Both the position numbers and the translations under genes were made by a program. A DNA stretch of 64,000 nt, from assembly GCA_003344405.1 (NCBI GenBank), contig NOWV01000017.1:310001-374000 (forward strand). The letters run 5' to 3'. The notes below the pieces were generated by a model. The model made no database searches. It was not told the origin of the DNA and saw nothing but the letters and a program-made list of their open reading frames with translations. Each line of letters opens with the position of its first letter. Within the stretch, counting starts at the first letter, position 1. The stretch is from Trichoplax sp. H2 (Eukaryota; Placozoa; Uniplacotomia; Trichoplacea). Positions 45,054-57,396 of the stretch are shown one piece after another.

Positions 45054-47471
45054 TTACGGCCTCGTTAAAATTTCGACGCCTTGTGAAGTGATAAGAACCG
45101 TATGTTCGCATTGTGCACTTCTGAAATAAAAATGTAATCGATCAGAGGAAAAATTTCGGACTTGTGACTTGTATATTACATCTAATTCAAGATTTCTTTT
45201 CAGCGCGTAGTAATACTGTATAAATCCTTATGAATGCAAGATTAATGAAATGCGAACATGTACATAAATCATCCTTTTAGCGGAAGTCGTTTAAAATCAA
45301 CAATACCTTTTATTGTCTGTTGATATTGCAGTCCATCCGTCTTCAAGAATTTCTGCGTCAGGTGTTCCTTCACAAATGACCGGCTCTAGTATGACCATCA
45401 ACGCAACTTGTTAAATAGCACATAAATACATTGATGGTATCAAATGTAAAGAGTAGTCTACTATTTTTTGGAAACCTATTGTAAAGGTCATTCCAGGTCG
45501 CATATGTCCTATTTGCCAATTACCTACGAACAAAGTGAATGGAAAAATAGTAATTTAAGTAAAAAGTTAGATTGATCATAGTAACTGCTAATTACGTTAG
45601 ATTTAATTACAAATTAGTAAAACGTACGATAATGATAGATATGAGGGGGTCCATGAAAATATGATCCAATTCCATGGCCAAGAAACATTTTATTCACAGT
45701 AAAGCCGGCCGCACGCGCCAAGTTGCTGATAAAAGTTTTACCGTAAAAACAACATTTATATATTTATAGAACGGACATTAATAACATGCAATCTGACCTA
45801 ATCGTTTTGCCAATATTGCGGAACGGTACATTCGGCCCACAAATATCAATTGCTTGTTGAAGGCAAAGTTTGGCAGTTTCAACGAGTTGTTGGCCTGTTT
45901 CATCTACGTTGCCTAATAAAAATGTATCAGAGGTATCGCCGTGATAACCATTATAATAGACCTATGTGATTAAAAGGAACAATAAAAGTTATTCAACTAT
46001 TAGAATTTATTAATACTAGAGTAAGTTGCTTTTGTAAAAATTTGATATTATACTACTAGCAGAAAGCAGTCAGGAGTTATAGAAATTGATGTTATGATCG
46101 TGACTTACAGAAATATCAACGTTGATGATGTCTCCATCTTCCAGTGGACGGCTAAATGAGCGAAAAGAGGATTACATACAATGAATAAGCAATATTGAAA
46201 TGGATATAGTTTTATAGATGTAATTTTATAATTTTTCTTATCTATAAACGTATCGTATGTACGAAGGATATTTTATGAGGCTACACTGTCTACCGTTAGT
46301 AACTTTTATAGATATTTGAATAGTTGGTAGAGTTTAACAGCAATACAATATCAAATGTTTGATCGAATATGATCATCTGTATTAACCTAACCTATCGGGA
46401 ATTCCATGACAAGCAACGTTGTTGACTGAAGTGCATACTGATTTTGGGTAACCATTGTAGTTGAGAGGTGATGGATAAGCACCATGTTGGATTATGTTAT
46501 CGTGAACGAACTGATCAATATCTTCGGTTGTCATCCCAACCTAAAATTGTAGTGTAAAGATCGAAATCAGGCAATATTTATTGTTTACGTTTTTGTACAT
46601 AGTACAGTATACTCGTTGTTGTATAGAGTATTTATCGCATCATCAATTAATAAACAGAATTAATGGCAAGGTGGATAACGTTGTATTATACTTTACATCT
46701 CAATTAGCGTCGGACTTAATGCATATGCGTACGAATGTTTTATTTTGATAATTTACGTTTCTTAGGTAGATATTCAAATCGCAGTGAAGTTGGTGTTGGC
46801 AATAATTAATCATTGTAATGCCATATTTACAGTCTATGTCGATATACAGTAAACGTGAATATTCATTATATGCGCGTACATGGATTATCAAGGGCTGAAA
46901 TTTTCTATGAGCTAATATTGATGCTCTAAACTAAAATTATATTGCCATGTCGTTTTTCAGTGTACCTTAATGTAGTTTTTAACAGAATCTAATATTCGGT
47001 ATGCCAATTGACAAGATCTCTTCATGGCGTCAATCTGGTCTTCATTTTTAATTTCAATAGTGATAGGTGACGGAGGGACTACGCCTGTTAAAGCGTATGG
47101 AGGCAACGGTATACCTTGTGGGACAGGCTGAGCTGGAGATACTTGTTTAGGTTGTACCAAACTAAATGAAGACCAAGATCTATACGAATACAAGGAATAG
47201 ACGTGGTTGTATTTTGTCACTAATTATAATTATAATTATAATTGAATGGTTACATAGCAGTGCTTTAAGTTAAGAGCTAGTTGTACCTAAAAATCTGCCT
47301 ATATCGGCTGGAGAATAGCATAGATGGCGAATAGTAATTGCCTATTCGTAGCTTTCCTAATAAAATCAATAGTTTCAATTGCATTTCTTGAACTGTTTGC
47401 ATACGTACGTATCTCTGTCTAGCTCTGGACAACTGGCTGCGTTGTACAGTCGATAGCGTATTCTGCATCAT
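45054..47471 (-). CDS. METAP1D: Mitochondrial methionine aminopeptidase type 1D
   Basis: Removes initiator methionine from mitochondrial proteins using two metal ions. Exons, descending: 47287-47471, 46966-47179, 46392-46540, 46109-46151, 45798-45961, 45628-45725, 45476-45523, 45307-45385, 45054-45120; 348 residues. The first ~62 residues are rich in Arg, Gln and Ser with almost no acidic residues ([14 protein letters not shown]), a good mitochondrial presequence. The pita-bread fold follows: [58 protein letters not shown], then metal ligands in [13 protein letters not shown] (Asp) and GDTSDTF (Asp), [12 protein letters not shown] (His), PVICEGTPD (Glu) and QCEHTVLIT (Glu). All five ligands are present. 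The overlap of the type-1 core with a presequence marks METAP1D rather than cytosolic METAP1, which has an N-terminal zinc-finger domain. Poly(A) signal is at 44998-45003 (minus strand). Confidence 0.95.
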
Positions 47472-48094
47472 TCAATTCAATTAATGATACTTGATAATAC
47501 GAATAATCTGCACTTATACCTATGCTAGTTTAGTTATGTGCATAGTATTATGGTTAATTATTGGTTATGGTTGTGTTTTACAGGTCAGAAATCTGATCCA
47601 CTAGATTGCATCAGATTGCATTTATCCTTTTATTGACAGTCGTTATTACGCGTATGGGCATATCGGTTATTTGCACGAGTAATGATCAACTGCTGTTGCA
47701 TTGATCTGCTCTGTCTCTAACCTGCTATTTTAAGCATACGGCAACAAGTTGTCAGCCTATTGATTCCTTGTAAAACCATTCTACCGCATCCAAATTTACG
47801 ACAGTATCTAGCATGTGTCAATAGGGTAGTCGATGTAGATCAAATAGCTGGCGAAATTGGATGCTGACATTAAATTGCAAGTTGAAACGATCAGGATGAG
47901 TTGCAACGAGCTGCAAGAGGTCCAGCTAACGACACTTTGAGCTAGCGTCAGTCAGCAAGTGTCGCAGGTCAAAATGAGAAGGCTGACTTTTCTTTTGCTA
48001 TTTTGTTGGGTTATTTGACTGTCTCGGAAGACTGGAACCGTACACCGTACTATGATCAACTTCGATACCGATGTACAGAAGTACAGACTAGGGA
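47472..48094. other. Intergenic stretch upstream of METAP1D
   Basis: No gene is seen. Somewhat less AT-rich than neighbours around 47870-47970, where GAGTTGCAACGAGCTGCAAG-like short repeats occur. Confidence 0.4.
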
Positions 48095-48130
48095 AATGGT
48101 CAGCCTACAGTACATATTTTCGACGAGGGT

Positions 48131-48433
48131 TACAGTATACAGTACAGTATAAGGGTTCATTGACTATCCCTAGCACCTACAGTACAGTACCGTGTACAAT
48201 ACTGTACTGTACTGTAGTTATTACGGCAAGATTTTTGGTACAGTGTACAGTTTACAGTACAGCGATGTGCATCGAATTACAGTACTGTAGATCTCTTCCA
48301 TTTTCTCTACAGTACTGTACTGTACAGTATAGTTCAAGCTGTTCAAAAGGAAATTTCTTATATACAGTACAATACTGTGGAGAAAATTGAAGGGATCTAA
48401 TTCAATGCACACCACTGTACAGTACTGTACTTC
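48131..48433. repeat. Inverted-repeat element, copy 1, with TACTGTAC insertions
   Basis: Direct duplicate of 48661-48916. Shared path: AAGGGTTCATTGA.TATCCC, GCACCTACAGTA, GTTATTACGGCAAGATTTTT, GATGTGCATYGAATTA, TTCCATTTTCTC, TTCAAGCTGTTCAAAAGGAA, GAGAAAATTGAAGGGA and ATTCAATGCACACCACTGTA. Compared with copy 2 it carries extra TACTGTAC words at three or more places. Confidence 0.85.
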
Positions 48434-48660
48434 AGATTTTTTTAGTAATTAGCACCGTAGCCTCACAACGATGAAGATTAGCTTACATATATTATTAATA
48501 TTTTATTTAAATCTTTACAGTTTTACACATTGTAAATTTATTTTAATTCAATGTCATCTTAGAACTCCTCAAATTGAAATTTAGAAGATGTTGCCATTAC
48601 TCAAGAAGAAAATACATAAATGATAATTATCGTGATTTAATGTTGTAGTTTTGTACTGTA

Positions 48661-48916
48661 CAGTACAGTACAGTATAAGGGTTCATTGAATATCCCTAGC
48701 ACCTACAGTACCGTGTACAATATTGTACTGTAGTTATTACGGCAAGATTTTTGGTACAGTGTACAGTTTACAGTACAGTGATGTGCATTGAATTAGATCC
48801 CTTCCATTTTCTCTATAGTTCAAGCTGTTCAAAAGGAAACTTCTTATATGCAGTACTGTTGAGAAAATTGAAGGGACCTAATTCAATGCACACCACTGTA
48901 CTGTACAGTACTGTAC
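48661..48916. repeat. Inverted-repeat (MITE-like) element, copy 2
   Basis: A cleaner copy of the same element. Inner arms of about 33 bp, at 48780-48814 and 48861-48894, are near-perfect inverted repeats (left GATGTGCATTGAATTAGATC..., right ...CTAATTCAATGCACAC) around a ~46-bp loop. Flanks are TACTGTACAG runs. No transposase is seen, so a non-autonomous element is the simplest reading. Confidence 0.8.
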
Positions 48917-49300
48917 ACTAAAAAAATCTGAAGTACTGTACAGTACTGTACTTCGGATTTTTATTTTACTGTCCTTCAGATAAGATTTAAGATTGAGAAG
49001 TCCCTGAAGTACAGTACAGTACTGTACAGTACTGTACATTGTACAATACTTGATGGTCTAGTACAGACGTCAGGACCACTGGACCGGACCGATTCAGTAC
49101 TGTAGCGTCCTTTACGTACAGTTTCGTAGATGATAGACAGACAGACTCTCTCATTGTACATTATAGGGTACACACCAGTACTAGAAAAAGAAGAGGGACA
49201 GCAGCAAGACGGACATGGTGATGGCTCCGGCTGTACAGTGTACAGTGTACAGTACCGTCGTGGACAGTACAGTGGACAGTACTGTACAAGTCACGGGTTG
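48917..49300. repeat. TACTGTACAGTA tract upstream of the right V-ATPase gene
   Basis: Dense runs at about 48930-48956, 49008-49043 and 49230-49288. The first contains a larger palindrome, AAAATCTGAAGTACTGTACA ... TACTTCGGATTTTT (about 48924-48962). Confidence 0.75.
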
Positions 49301-49752
49301 CTGGTAGAGTTCCTCGAAAGCTTGTTGTGATCGTCACATGATGTTTGCGTCATTTTAACATCACATGCTGCGCCTGTTGAAGTGTTGATGAACGTCATCA
49401 TGTCCAACCTGGTCTATAGTAACAGTATGGGCGACACCAGAGTCGGTGTTGTTCATCAGCCAAGTTCATCAGTGAATTTAATGAAGCCGTCATGGCCACT
49501 CCATTGTACTGTACAGTACTATCGACTGAACCGTACCGTACCGTACCGGTCTAATGTACAGTACAAGACAGCAATAAATTATTATTCTGTTACTTCACTC
49601 AGACCATCCAGATATTTTTTTAATTTTCACTGGCGGTGCACCAAGCTTTTGCATTGCCTCTTAGCACAAATTAACCAGTTTTTCCTCATATTGGAGGTTA
49701 TTCTTTTGATGACATACCCATTACTTTAAGGGAAAGACTTGGATTCATCAAG

Positions 49753-52700
49753 ATGGTTTCGTTATTTCGTTCGGAAGAGATGACGCTCGCTCAGCTCTTT
49801 TTACAGTCCGATTCTGCTTATGCTTGTGTTCGAGAATTGGGAGAATTGGTAAGAATTTTTTTGTTGGCCACTGCTGTTCAAAAGACAATCTAGTCGTCTC
49901 ATAGTTGAGAGAGATATTCTACAATGTTGTAATGACCATCAGTTTGCCTACTTTCCAATCCATATTTCAACATGGATTCCTATTGCTGCTATCCGATATG
50001 TCAGAGTAGAGAGTACAATTGGGTCGTACAATACAGGACAGCGGCAAAAGTGCACATCCACTTCCAAACAAATTTCTCATTGAAAACTTGACTTTACTCG
50101 TATATATACAGTAGACACCACTCATGTCAATCCTACCGCTTTCTTGATTTTCCCTTTTTAGTCTTAATTTCTTTTTTTTCGCTTGCAATACTTTCAGTTC
50201 TATTGAAAATGATCGATAGTAATAGTCAGTCATGGCGGTTGGACTGCTAACTATCTTGTCGATAATTAATAATATACAGTACTGTATATATATATATATA
50301 TATACTATACAATGTACATGGGATCGCCATTTCCATAACAACTTATGCAAAGGGTGAAGTCATGGTGCAAGTTCTGTAGACTCTACTTCTCGCGACAAGT
50401 ACTGTATACTTAAAGGTTAATAAAGTAAATCAATCAGTAGTATGACAATGTCTTAACGAGTAGTAACTTGACTTGCTGGAGAACAACTCCGAAACGAACA
50501 GGCCAAAAAATCATGTACTTTTACAGAATACAATATCGGATGGCGACAACATCGCTAATCCTGCACAAGTAGTTTTTTACTCTCATCAACAGTAAAATGT
50601 ATCGGCCTTGGGCGCAAAAATAGATTCATAACTACACTACAAAGTGGCTAATCTATCATACCTTGTAGCGAGGCTATACTAAAGTATCGACATTTCTGTC
50701 TTTAAACAACCAAAGATTACTGTAAATTGTTAACTAATTTTGACCAGCTTTATTAATCAAGTGCTACTAATTAGCATACTAATAATGGGCTTTTTCTTAA
50801 CCATTCTTTTAGGGCAAGGTGCTATTTCGTGATGTAAGTTGATTAACTAGCGTTAATTATTATTCTTAAATACTCAGCAGATGAACTGTGTTCATTGAAA
50901 CGTCAATTTATAAAAAATATGTTTTTACAACTGGATTTAATAATCCAAAGTGAAATAAATTATCTCATACGATGATAACATTGTGCTTTTTTTGATCTTA
51001 TACAGCTGAATCCTGATGTTAATGCTTTTCAAAGAAAATTTGTCTCGGAAGTAAGACGATGTGATGAGCTAGAACGAAAACTTCGTAAGTAGCGCTTATG
51101 TTACATCGTCATAGTTTAGAAGAAACAGTGTCTAGTTTCACTGTACAGTATTGTTTAAAATGCATACACTACGCTCTGTACCTGTTGTACTAATAGAATC
51201 CTGTAGAAGAAGCAAGTACTTGAAGAGAAATTTCCCATTTGTTATTACCTAGAACTATGTATGCCCTTGATTATTATTTTAATTTCATGTCCAACAATTA
51301 CGATTGTCAAAGGTTTTCTTAAAGCTGAAATGGAAAAGGAATCCATTCCCATTAAAATGGTGGAGACTGACTACACTGCTCCATTGCCAAGAGAAATGAT
51401 CGATTTAGAGGTCAACAAATGCTCTTTTAGTAACCGACAAAAATTTATGCAACAAATACTTTGATCGATATGATAGATAGTATTAACCGATAGATTATAA
51501 TTATAAGTACTGTACAGTACATTGTAATCCTGTACAACCTTAGAATCGTGATAAAAATACAGTACTATAATTTAACGAATACACGTTATCGCTGTACATT
51601 GTGTACAATAGATATGTTATCCAAATTCTTAAAGCTTTAAAGATGATAATATTGATTATTACATAAATATGTATAAACATTTTAGGCTAGATTGGATCAT
51701 TTTGAGACTGATATTAGGGAAATCAATAAGCATCAGATGGCTTTGAAAAAAAATCTACTTGATTTGATCGAGTTTAGAGCTATTTTGTCAAAAGCAAGCC
51801 ATTTCTTCATCGAGGTAAATTAACGCAAGACTTTATTTTTACAAATTTTTAGTTTATGGTAGATTTTTAACAATACAATAAGATCAGTTTCGACCAATGG
51901 AATTGCTCCTATAAAAAAAGTTGTCGCTTTTATCTGAAAGCAATCATGAATTATTGATGGATATCATCCATTATTTGATAATATTTTTCTGTACCATAGG
52001 CAGAAGATGCTGTATTTCATCAAGCACAAGAAGTAGTACCTGATGAAGGAAGCAAATCTCTTTTAATTGAAGATGGAATGCCAGAAAAATCGATTCAGTC
52101 ATCACGACCAATGAGGTTAGAAATCGCATTATAGCGATTCATTCTGTAGAATTTTCTATCGTCCAATACTAATTATACAATTGTTGTTCTTCAACAAATT
52201 TCATAGCTTCTTATCTGGTGTAATTAACCGAGATCATCTCGCCGCGTTTGAACGAGTTATTTGGCGGACTTCTCGTGGTAACGCTTTCTTTCGCCATGTA
52301 GAAATCGAGACACCGTTAGAAGATCCCAAAACGGTTATTATAATTATTGCATATACAGTATTGAAAAAGTATTGAAGTAATTAAAGTACTTAGCTAGTAA
52401 TGGTATACTGTACAGTACGTACGAGTATAAATATATATATATATATATATACAGTATATTGACATATATATATATACTTCAAGTCATGAGATATTCTTAT
52501 AACCTCTAAACAATAAAATTCAGGGTGATATGATTAGCAAGTGTGCTTTCATGATATTTCTACAAGGCAATCACTTAAGATCACGTATGATGAAAATCTG
52601 TGAAGGGTATGTACCATTTTGTTTGGTTCATTTTAGTCCCTACGTCACTTGTGGTACTAATAAAAGTAACTTGTATTAAGATACAGAGCTAGCGATACAT

Positions 52701-55700
52701 GATATGCTTGCTATAACCTAATAGTCTAAACACATTACGTTGAAAGATTTTCCGCAACGGTTTATCCGTGTTCTGATAATGCTGAGGTAAGACGCGATGC
52801 CTACGCGCAAGTAGAAACTAGAATACAAGATCTAAAATCGGTAAGAAAAAACGACGTTGAAAACAAAATTTACAGATTTATTGGATAGAACTTTATTACG
52901 AATGACGTGTTGTTTATTCTCCTATTTAGGTTATAAATGAGACGGAGGATCATCGCTATCGCGTCTTAAATGGAACGTCAAATGATCTTGTCATGTGGAT
53001 GATTCAGGTATTAGATATTCATCTTGATGCAATCACGAAATTCGTTATCCTAACAAGGTATATACCTTTACAATCGAATCAGACGAAAAAGATGAAAGCA
53101 ATTTACCACACCTTAAATATGTTCAACGTTGATATTACCCAAAAATGTTTAATTGCTGAGTGTTGGTGCCCTGTACAAGAACTGGATAACATTCAGTGTG
53201 CGTTGAAACGCGGAACTGTAAGTATAAGTAAACGTGACCAACAAGATAAAAATTGTTGGCTTCACCTGAAATTAACAACGCCAATTTTTTTCATTGGTAT
53301 TAACGACTAATGTACTACTGTCTTACCTCCAGGACTTGAGTGGATCGTCAGTACCTTCAATATTAAATCGTATGATAACGAAACTTGAACCCCCTACGTA
53401 TTACCAATTAAATAAGTTCACATCTGCTTTCCAAAATATTGTTGATGCTTACGGTGTAGCAACCTATAGAGAAGCTAATCCAGGTAACAACTGAAGCTAA
53501 AGTGTTTTATGTACCCCTTTGATAAATATCTTGAAAATGTAGACATAAACTTTTTGATATGAGAAACTAACTAGATAGTTTTATTTTAGCTTTATTTACC
53601 GTCATTACATTTCCATTCCTATTTGCGGTGATGTTTGGCGATTCTGGCCACGGATTGTTAATGTTTTTATTCGGATTATGGTTGGTACTCAACGAAAAGA
53701 AATTCACTCGGCAAAAGAATATGGGAGAGGTGCTATATTTGAGCTAGAGGCAATTTAGATAGATATTTTTCTTTCTTATCTGACATGCTGCCACCTTGTG
53801 CGACAGATTTTTAATACCATCTTTGGTGGAAGATACGTTGTACTGTTGATGGGTATATTTGCAGTCTATACCGGACTTATATACAATGACTGTTTCTCGC
53901 TTTCGTTCAATATTTTTGGTACCAGTTGGACTTTTCCAAATATTAGGTAATAGTATTTATAATTTTTATGTTAACTGTTGCATTTCTACTTATATTAACT
54001 TGTTATATCTACCAATATTAATTTTATTCTTTAAATCATTCCAATGCAGTGAGGGTTTTCTCCATGATCATCCTACTTATCAACTGGATCCGAATGTTTC
54101 GTTTCCTGGTGGTCCTTATGTATTTGGAATAGATCCAGTAGGTTTTAGTTGGTGCATTATTCGTAGCCAGCTAAATTATCTTATGTGTAACATATATGGT
54201 AATATTTTCCTTTTCCCCAGATTTGGCAGACTGCAATCAATAAGCTTACATTCTTAAATTCTTATAAAATGAAGTTATCAGTCATATTTGGTGTATTCCA
54301 GATGCTTTTTGGTGTGATTTTAAGTCTTTATAACAGCTTGTAAGAAAGAATTTATATTTCCTATTAAAATAGTATTTGCAAATCTACTTATTGTACTAGC
54401 ATCAATGTAACTATTGATAAACTACGTTGCAGGTATTTCAAGAAATATAGCAACATATTTTGTGAATTTATTCCTCAAGTATGTAAATTTTGATCATATT
54501 ATTTCGTAAACATCGCCTTGTTCGTGCAATTGATACGTTATCATTGGTTCATTGGACTAGGTATTATTTTTGAATGCTCTTTTCGGATATCTTGTTGCAC
54601 TAATTTTTTATAAATGGATAGTTGTTGACGTACGAACAGAACCGGTAAGTTTCTATCTTCAGATCCATCGCCAGTAGAATTAACTAATTTTCCACATTTA
54701 TTCAATAATTTTATGCTACATATGTTTCAACATTAAATCTGATTTATGTATTATAAAATATGTAGTCAATTATTAAATCTTAAATTGATATACCGTATTT
54801 TGTTGCAACTCTAATAGCAACCTAGGTTATTGATTCTGATGATCAACATGTTTATAAAATTCGCGCAAAAGCTTCAACCCAGTGAGATTTTATATCATGG
54901 ACAGGTATAGCAGTATAATATGTTATAAGCTAAAGGAAAAGCAGTATTTATTAGCTCACAGAAAAGACTAATGAATTATTTCTATTCTTGATAGGAAACT
55001 GTTAATTTAGTTTTAGTTGTGGTAGCAGTTCTTTGTGTACCGTGGATGCTTCTCATAAAGCCATTTTATTTAAGATGGAAACATAAGAGAAAATTGCGTA
55101 GCTACAGGCCGGTATGTTGTTGACTTTGTGATGTATTCAATTTACCTTGTAATGATGGTTCTTTAACTTCCTCTCTTCATATATGTGAGTTTAGATAACA
55201 ATTGTATGTAACAGATGCAGAAATGGGATTGAAACTAACATGCCATAATGATTATATTTCAGAAAACGAGGAAAGGCGGTAATGTTTACGTACAACTATC
55301 TGATGACGATGGCATGAATGATGAGTATACCACTTATCACAATGATGAAAGTCAACTATCTGAGAATTCATATGACGAAGAGGAAGAGGTATTAAACAGA
55401 AATTTTTGTACACTTATGTTGTTATCATCAAGATAACTAAGAGAGCACTGCCCAAATGATTCAAATTAATAATCATTTTTAGTTTGACTTTGGCAACATT
55501 ATGGTCCTACAAGCAATTCATACAATCGAATTTTGCTTGGGATGTATCTCTAACACGGCGTCGTACCTACGATTGTGGGCATTGAGTTTAGCACATGCAG
55601 GTAACTTAACCTACGTAGCTCTTTTAGCACAATACTTTTCTATCGTGACGTACGTAAATTGCTTAAAGTCAAAACATTTCTTGATTTGCCTATTATTTAC

Positions 55701-56061
55701 TGTTTTAGAGTTGTCCGAAGTACTTTGGAATATGGTCCTTCACATTGGTTTATCTTTCAAGGGTTATGTTGGTTCTCTGTTGATTTTTGCTACTTTCTGT
55801 GGTTGGGCTGGCTTAACTATCGCAATTTTGCTCGTAATGGAGGGATTATCAGCTTTCTTACACGCTTTGCGACTTCACTGGTAAAGTCATAACTATGCCT
55901 ATAGTGTTGTGTATGTAGACTGAGGAAAATCTTAAATCAATTTATTTCGAAATAGGGTCGAGTTTCAGAACAAATTTTATTCTGGTGAAGGGTATCTTTT
56001 CGACCCTTTCTCTTTCGAAAAAATGCTTAAAGAGGATGAAGATTTAGAAGATATACTATAA
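49753..56061 (+). CDS. ATP6V0A1: V-type proton ATPase subunit a, right paralogue
   Basis: Second subunit a gene. Exons: 49753-49848, 50813-50833, 51006-51084, 51313-51410, 51686-51814, 52000-52115, 52207-52333, 52524-52606, 52747-52840, 52930-53007, 53083-53217, 53333-53483, 53590-53729, 53807-53946, 54050-54137, 54221-54339, 54433-54478, 54561-54644, 54818-54904, 54995-55111, 55263-55388, 55483-55600, 55709-55880, 55956-56061; 849 residues, no frameshift. It starts [20 protein letters not shown]. Family blocks: [62 protein letters not shown], and [13 protein letters not shown] with the essential Arg. It is more diverged than the left copy: an acidic, Tyr/Ser-rich loop ([17 protein letters not shown]) and a longer acidic tail (EDEDLEDIL). 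Exons 23 and 24 of the left gene are one exon here. AATAAA lies at 56267-56272. It probably specifies a different organelle or cell type, as animal subunit a isoforms do (inference). Confidence 0.96.
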
Positions 56062-56272
56062 ATATGGAGTAACTTAATCAATTTGATTGCTGTATTGTGA
56101 CGTTCAATGTTTGTTTCACAATATAAACTCTTTCATTAATGTGTAAAAATGGTTCATGCTTGAAATTGATATAACTATAAAATAGAATCATTTATGATAA
56201 AAATTGTGAAAGTTTTGAGTTAGTTTTGAATTAATATCGGTAATTAAACGTAAGAAGAAATTATGAAATAAA

Positions 56273-57396
56273 TTGATGACGTCATTATTCTATATACGTA
56301 TCTTTAGATCATTCTACGTGGCAAAATTTTCTTGTTGGGTTATTGAGAGTAAATTAATACAGTACGATATAATCAATTAGTTGATTGAATATTAAGAGTT
56401 GAATAGTAACGTGTTAATTCACCGTTGGCTGAGGCTATAGTTAGATGATATGGTCCTGTTTCTAAAATTAGACTGCATGGTATGGTGATTACAAATGTAG
56501 AATACATGTATACGAATGTATTGCTCGTGAGCTACGGTAACGAAAGGAGGATTATAGGTGTACACTGTACTGTATATATACCGTAGAAGCCATTTTACTA
56601 TTTCAGTTGCGAAGGCACGATTAGAGCTGTTGTAAACAATTGACAATTAGTTGATACTGAATATGCGTAAAATTCATTACGATCGTAATCTCATTTCAAC
56701 TGCAATCACCGTTCCTACCATATCTTGACATAATTAATGAAACAAGAATCAACGCCTGTGTTAACATTTTCTTTATTAAGCACATCTATCTATATTCACG
56801 TAATACATCAAATAAAGTATATTCCGCGCCGTCTTATTACAGTTCTGTGAGAATTTACGGAATAGCTTGCACAATGTACACTGTACATCGCTGCAGCATT
56901 GCAATGACTACCGGTAGCTCGAACGCATGCAGCAACTAATCTGTTAATTATTTAATTTTTTAGAATATTATAATAATGACAAGAAATAGTTATCTAAAGT
57001 CATACATAACATGGTCACTAAAACGTATATGTTTTTCAACTTGTATATTGTAGAATAAATGTATTGATATTGATTTTACATGCTTTACAAACCAAGAAAA
57101 GTCAACGATGATAATATATAATTGAGAGTTATCATTACATATGTTCAATGGCTGCTGTAAAGATTTGTTAACTTAAAACTAAATTAAATACCGATGAGCT
57201 CTTTAAAAGACAGAATTTTGAATGTAATTACTGCATAAGAAATTATATTCAAGTTATTATCAGTTATAAAACATGTAAATGCATTAGATAGATAGGATAC
57301 GTTAATACAAAAGCTATTGCAATTTTAATACTATCATCGAGACTAAGTCGCTAGCTACAAGATATTCATACAATTAGTACAATAACACAGCATTTA
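56273..57396. other. Intergenic region between convergent genes
   Basis: 3' flanks of the right V-ATPase gene and of the SKICH gene. AT-rich, one TACTGTATATATA run near 56568; nothing coding is recognised. Confidence 0.45.
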
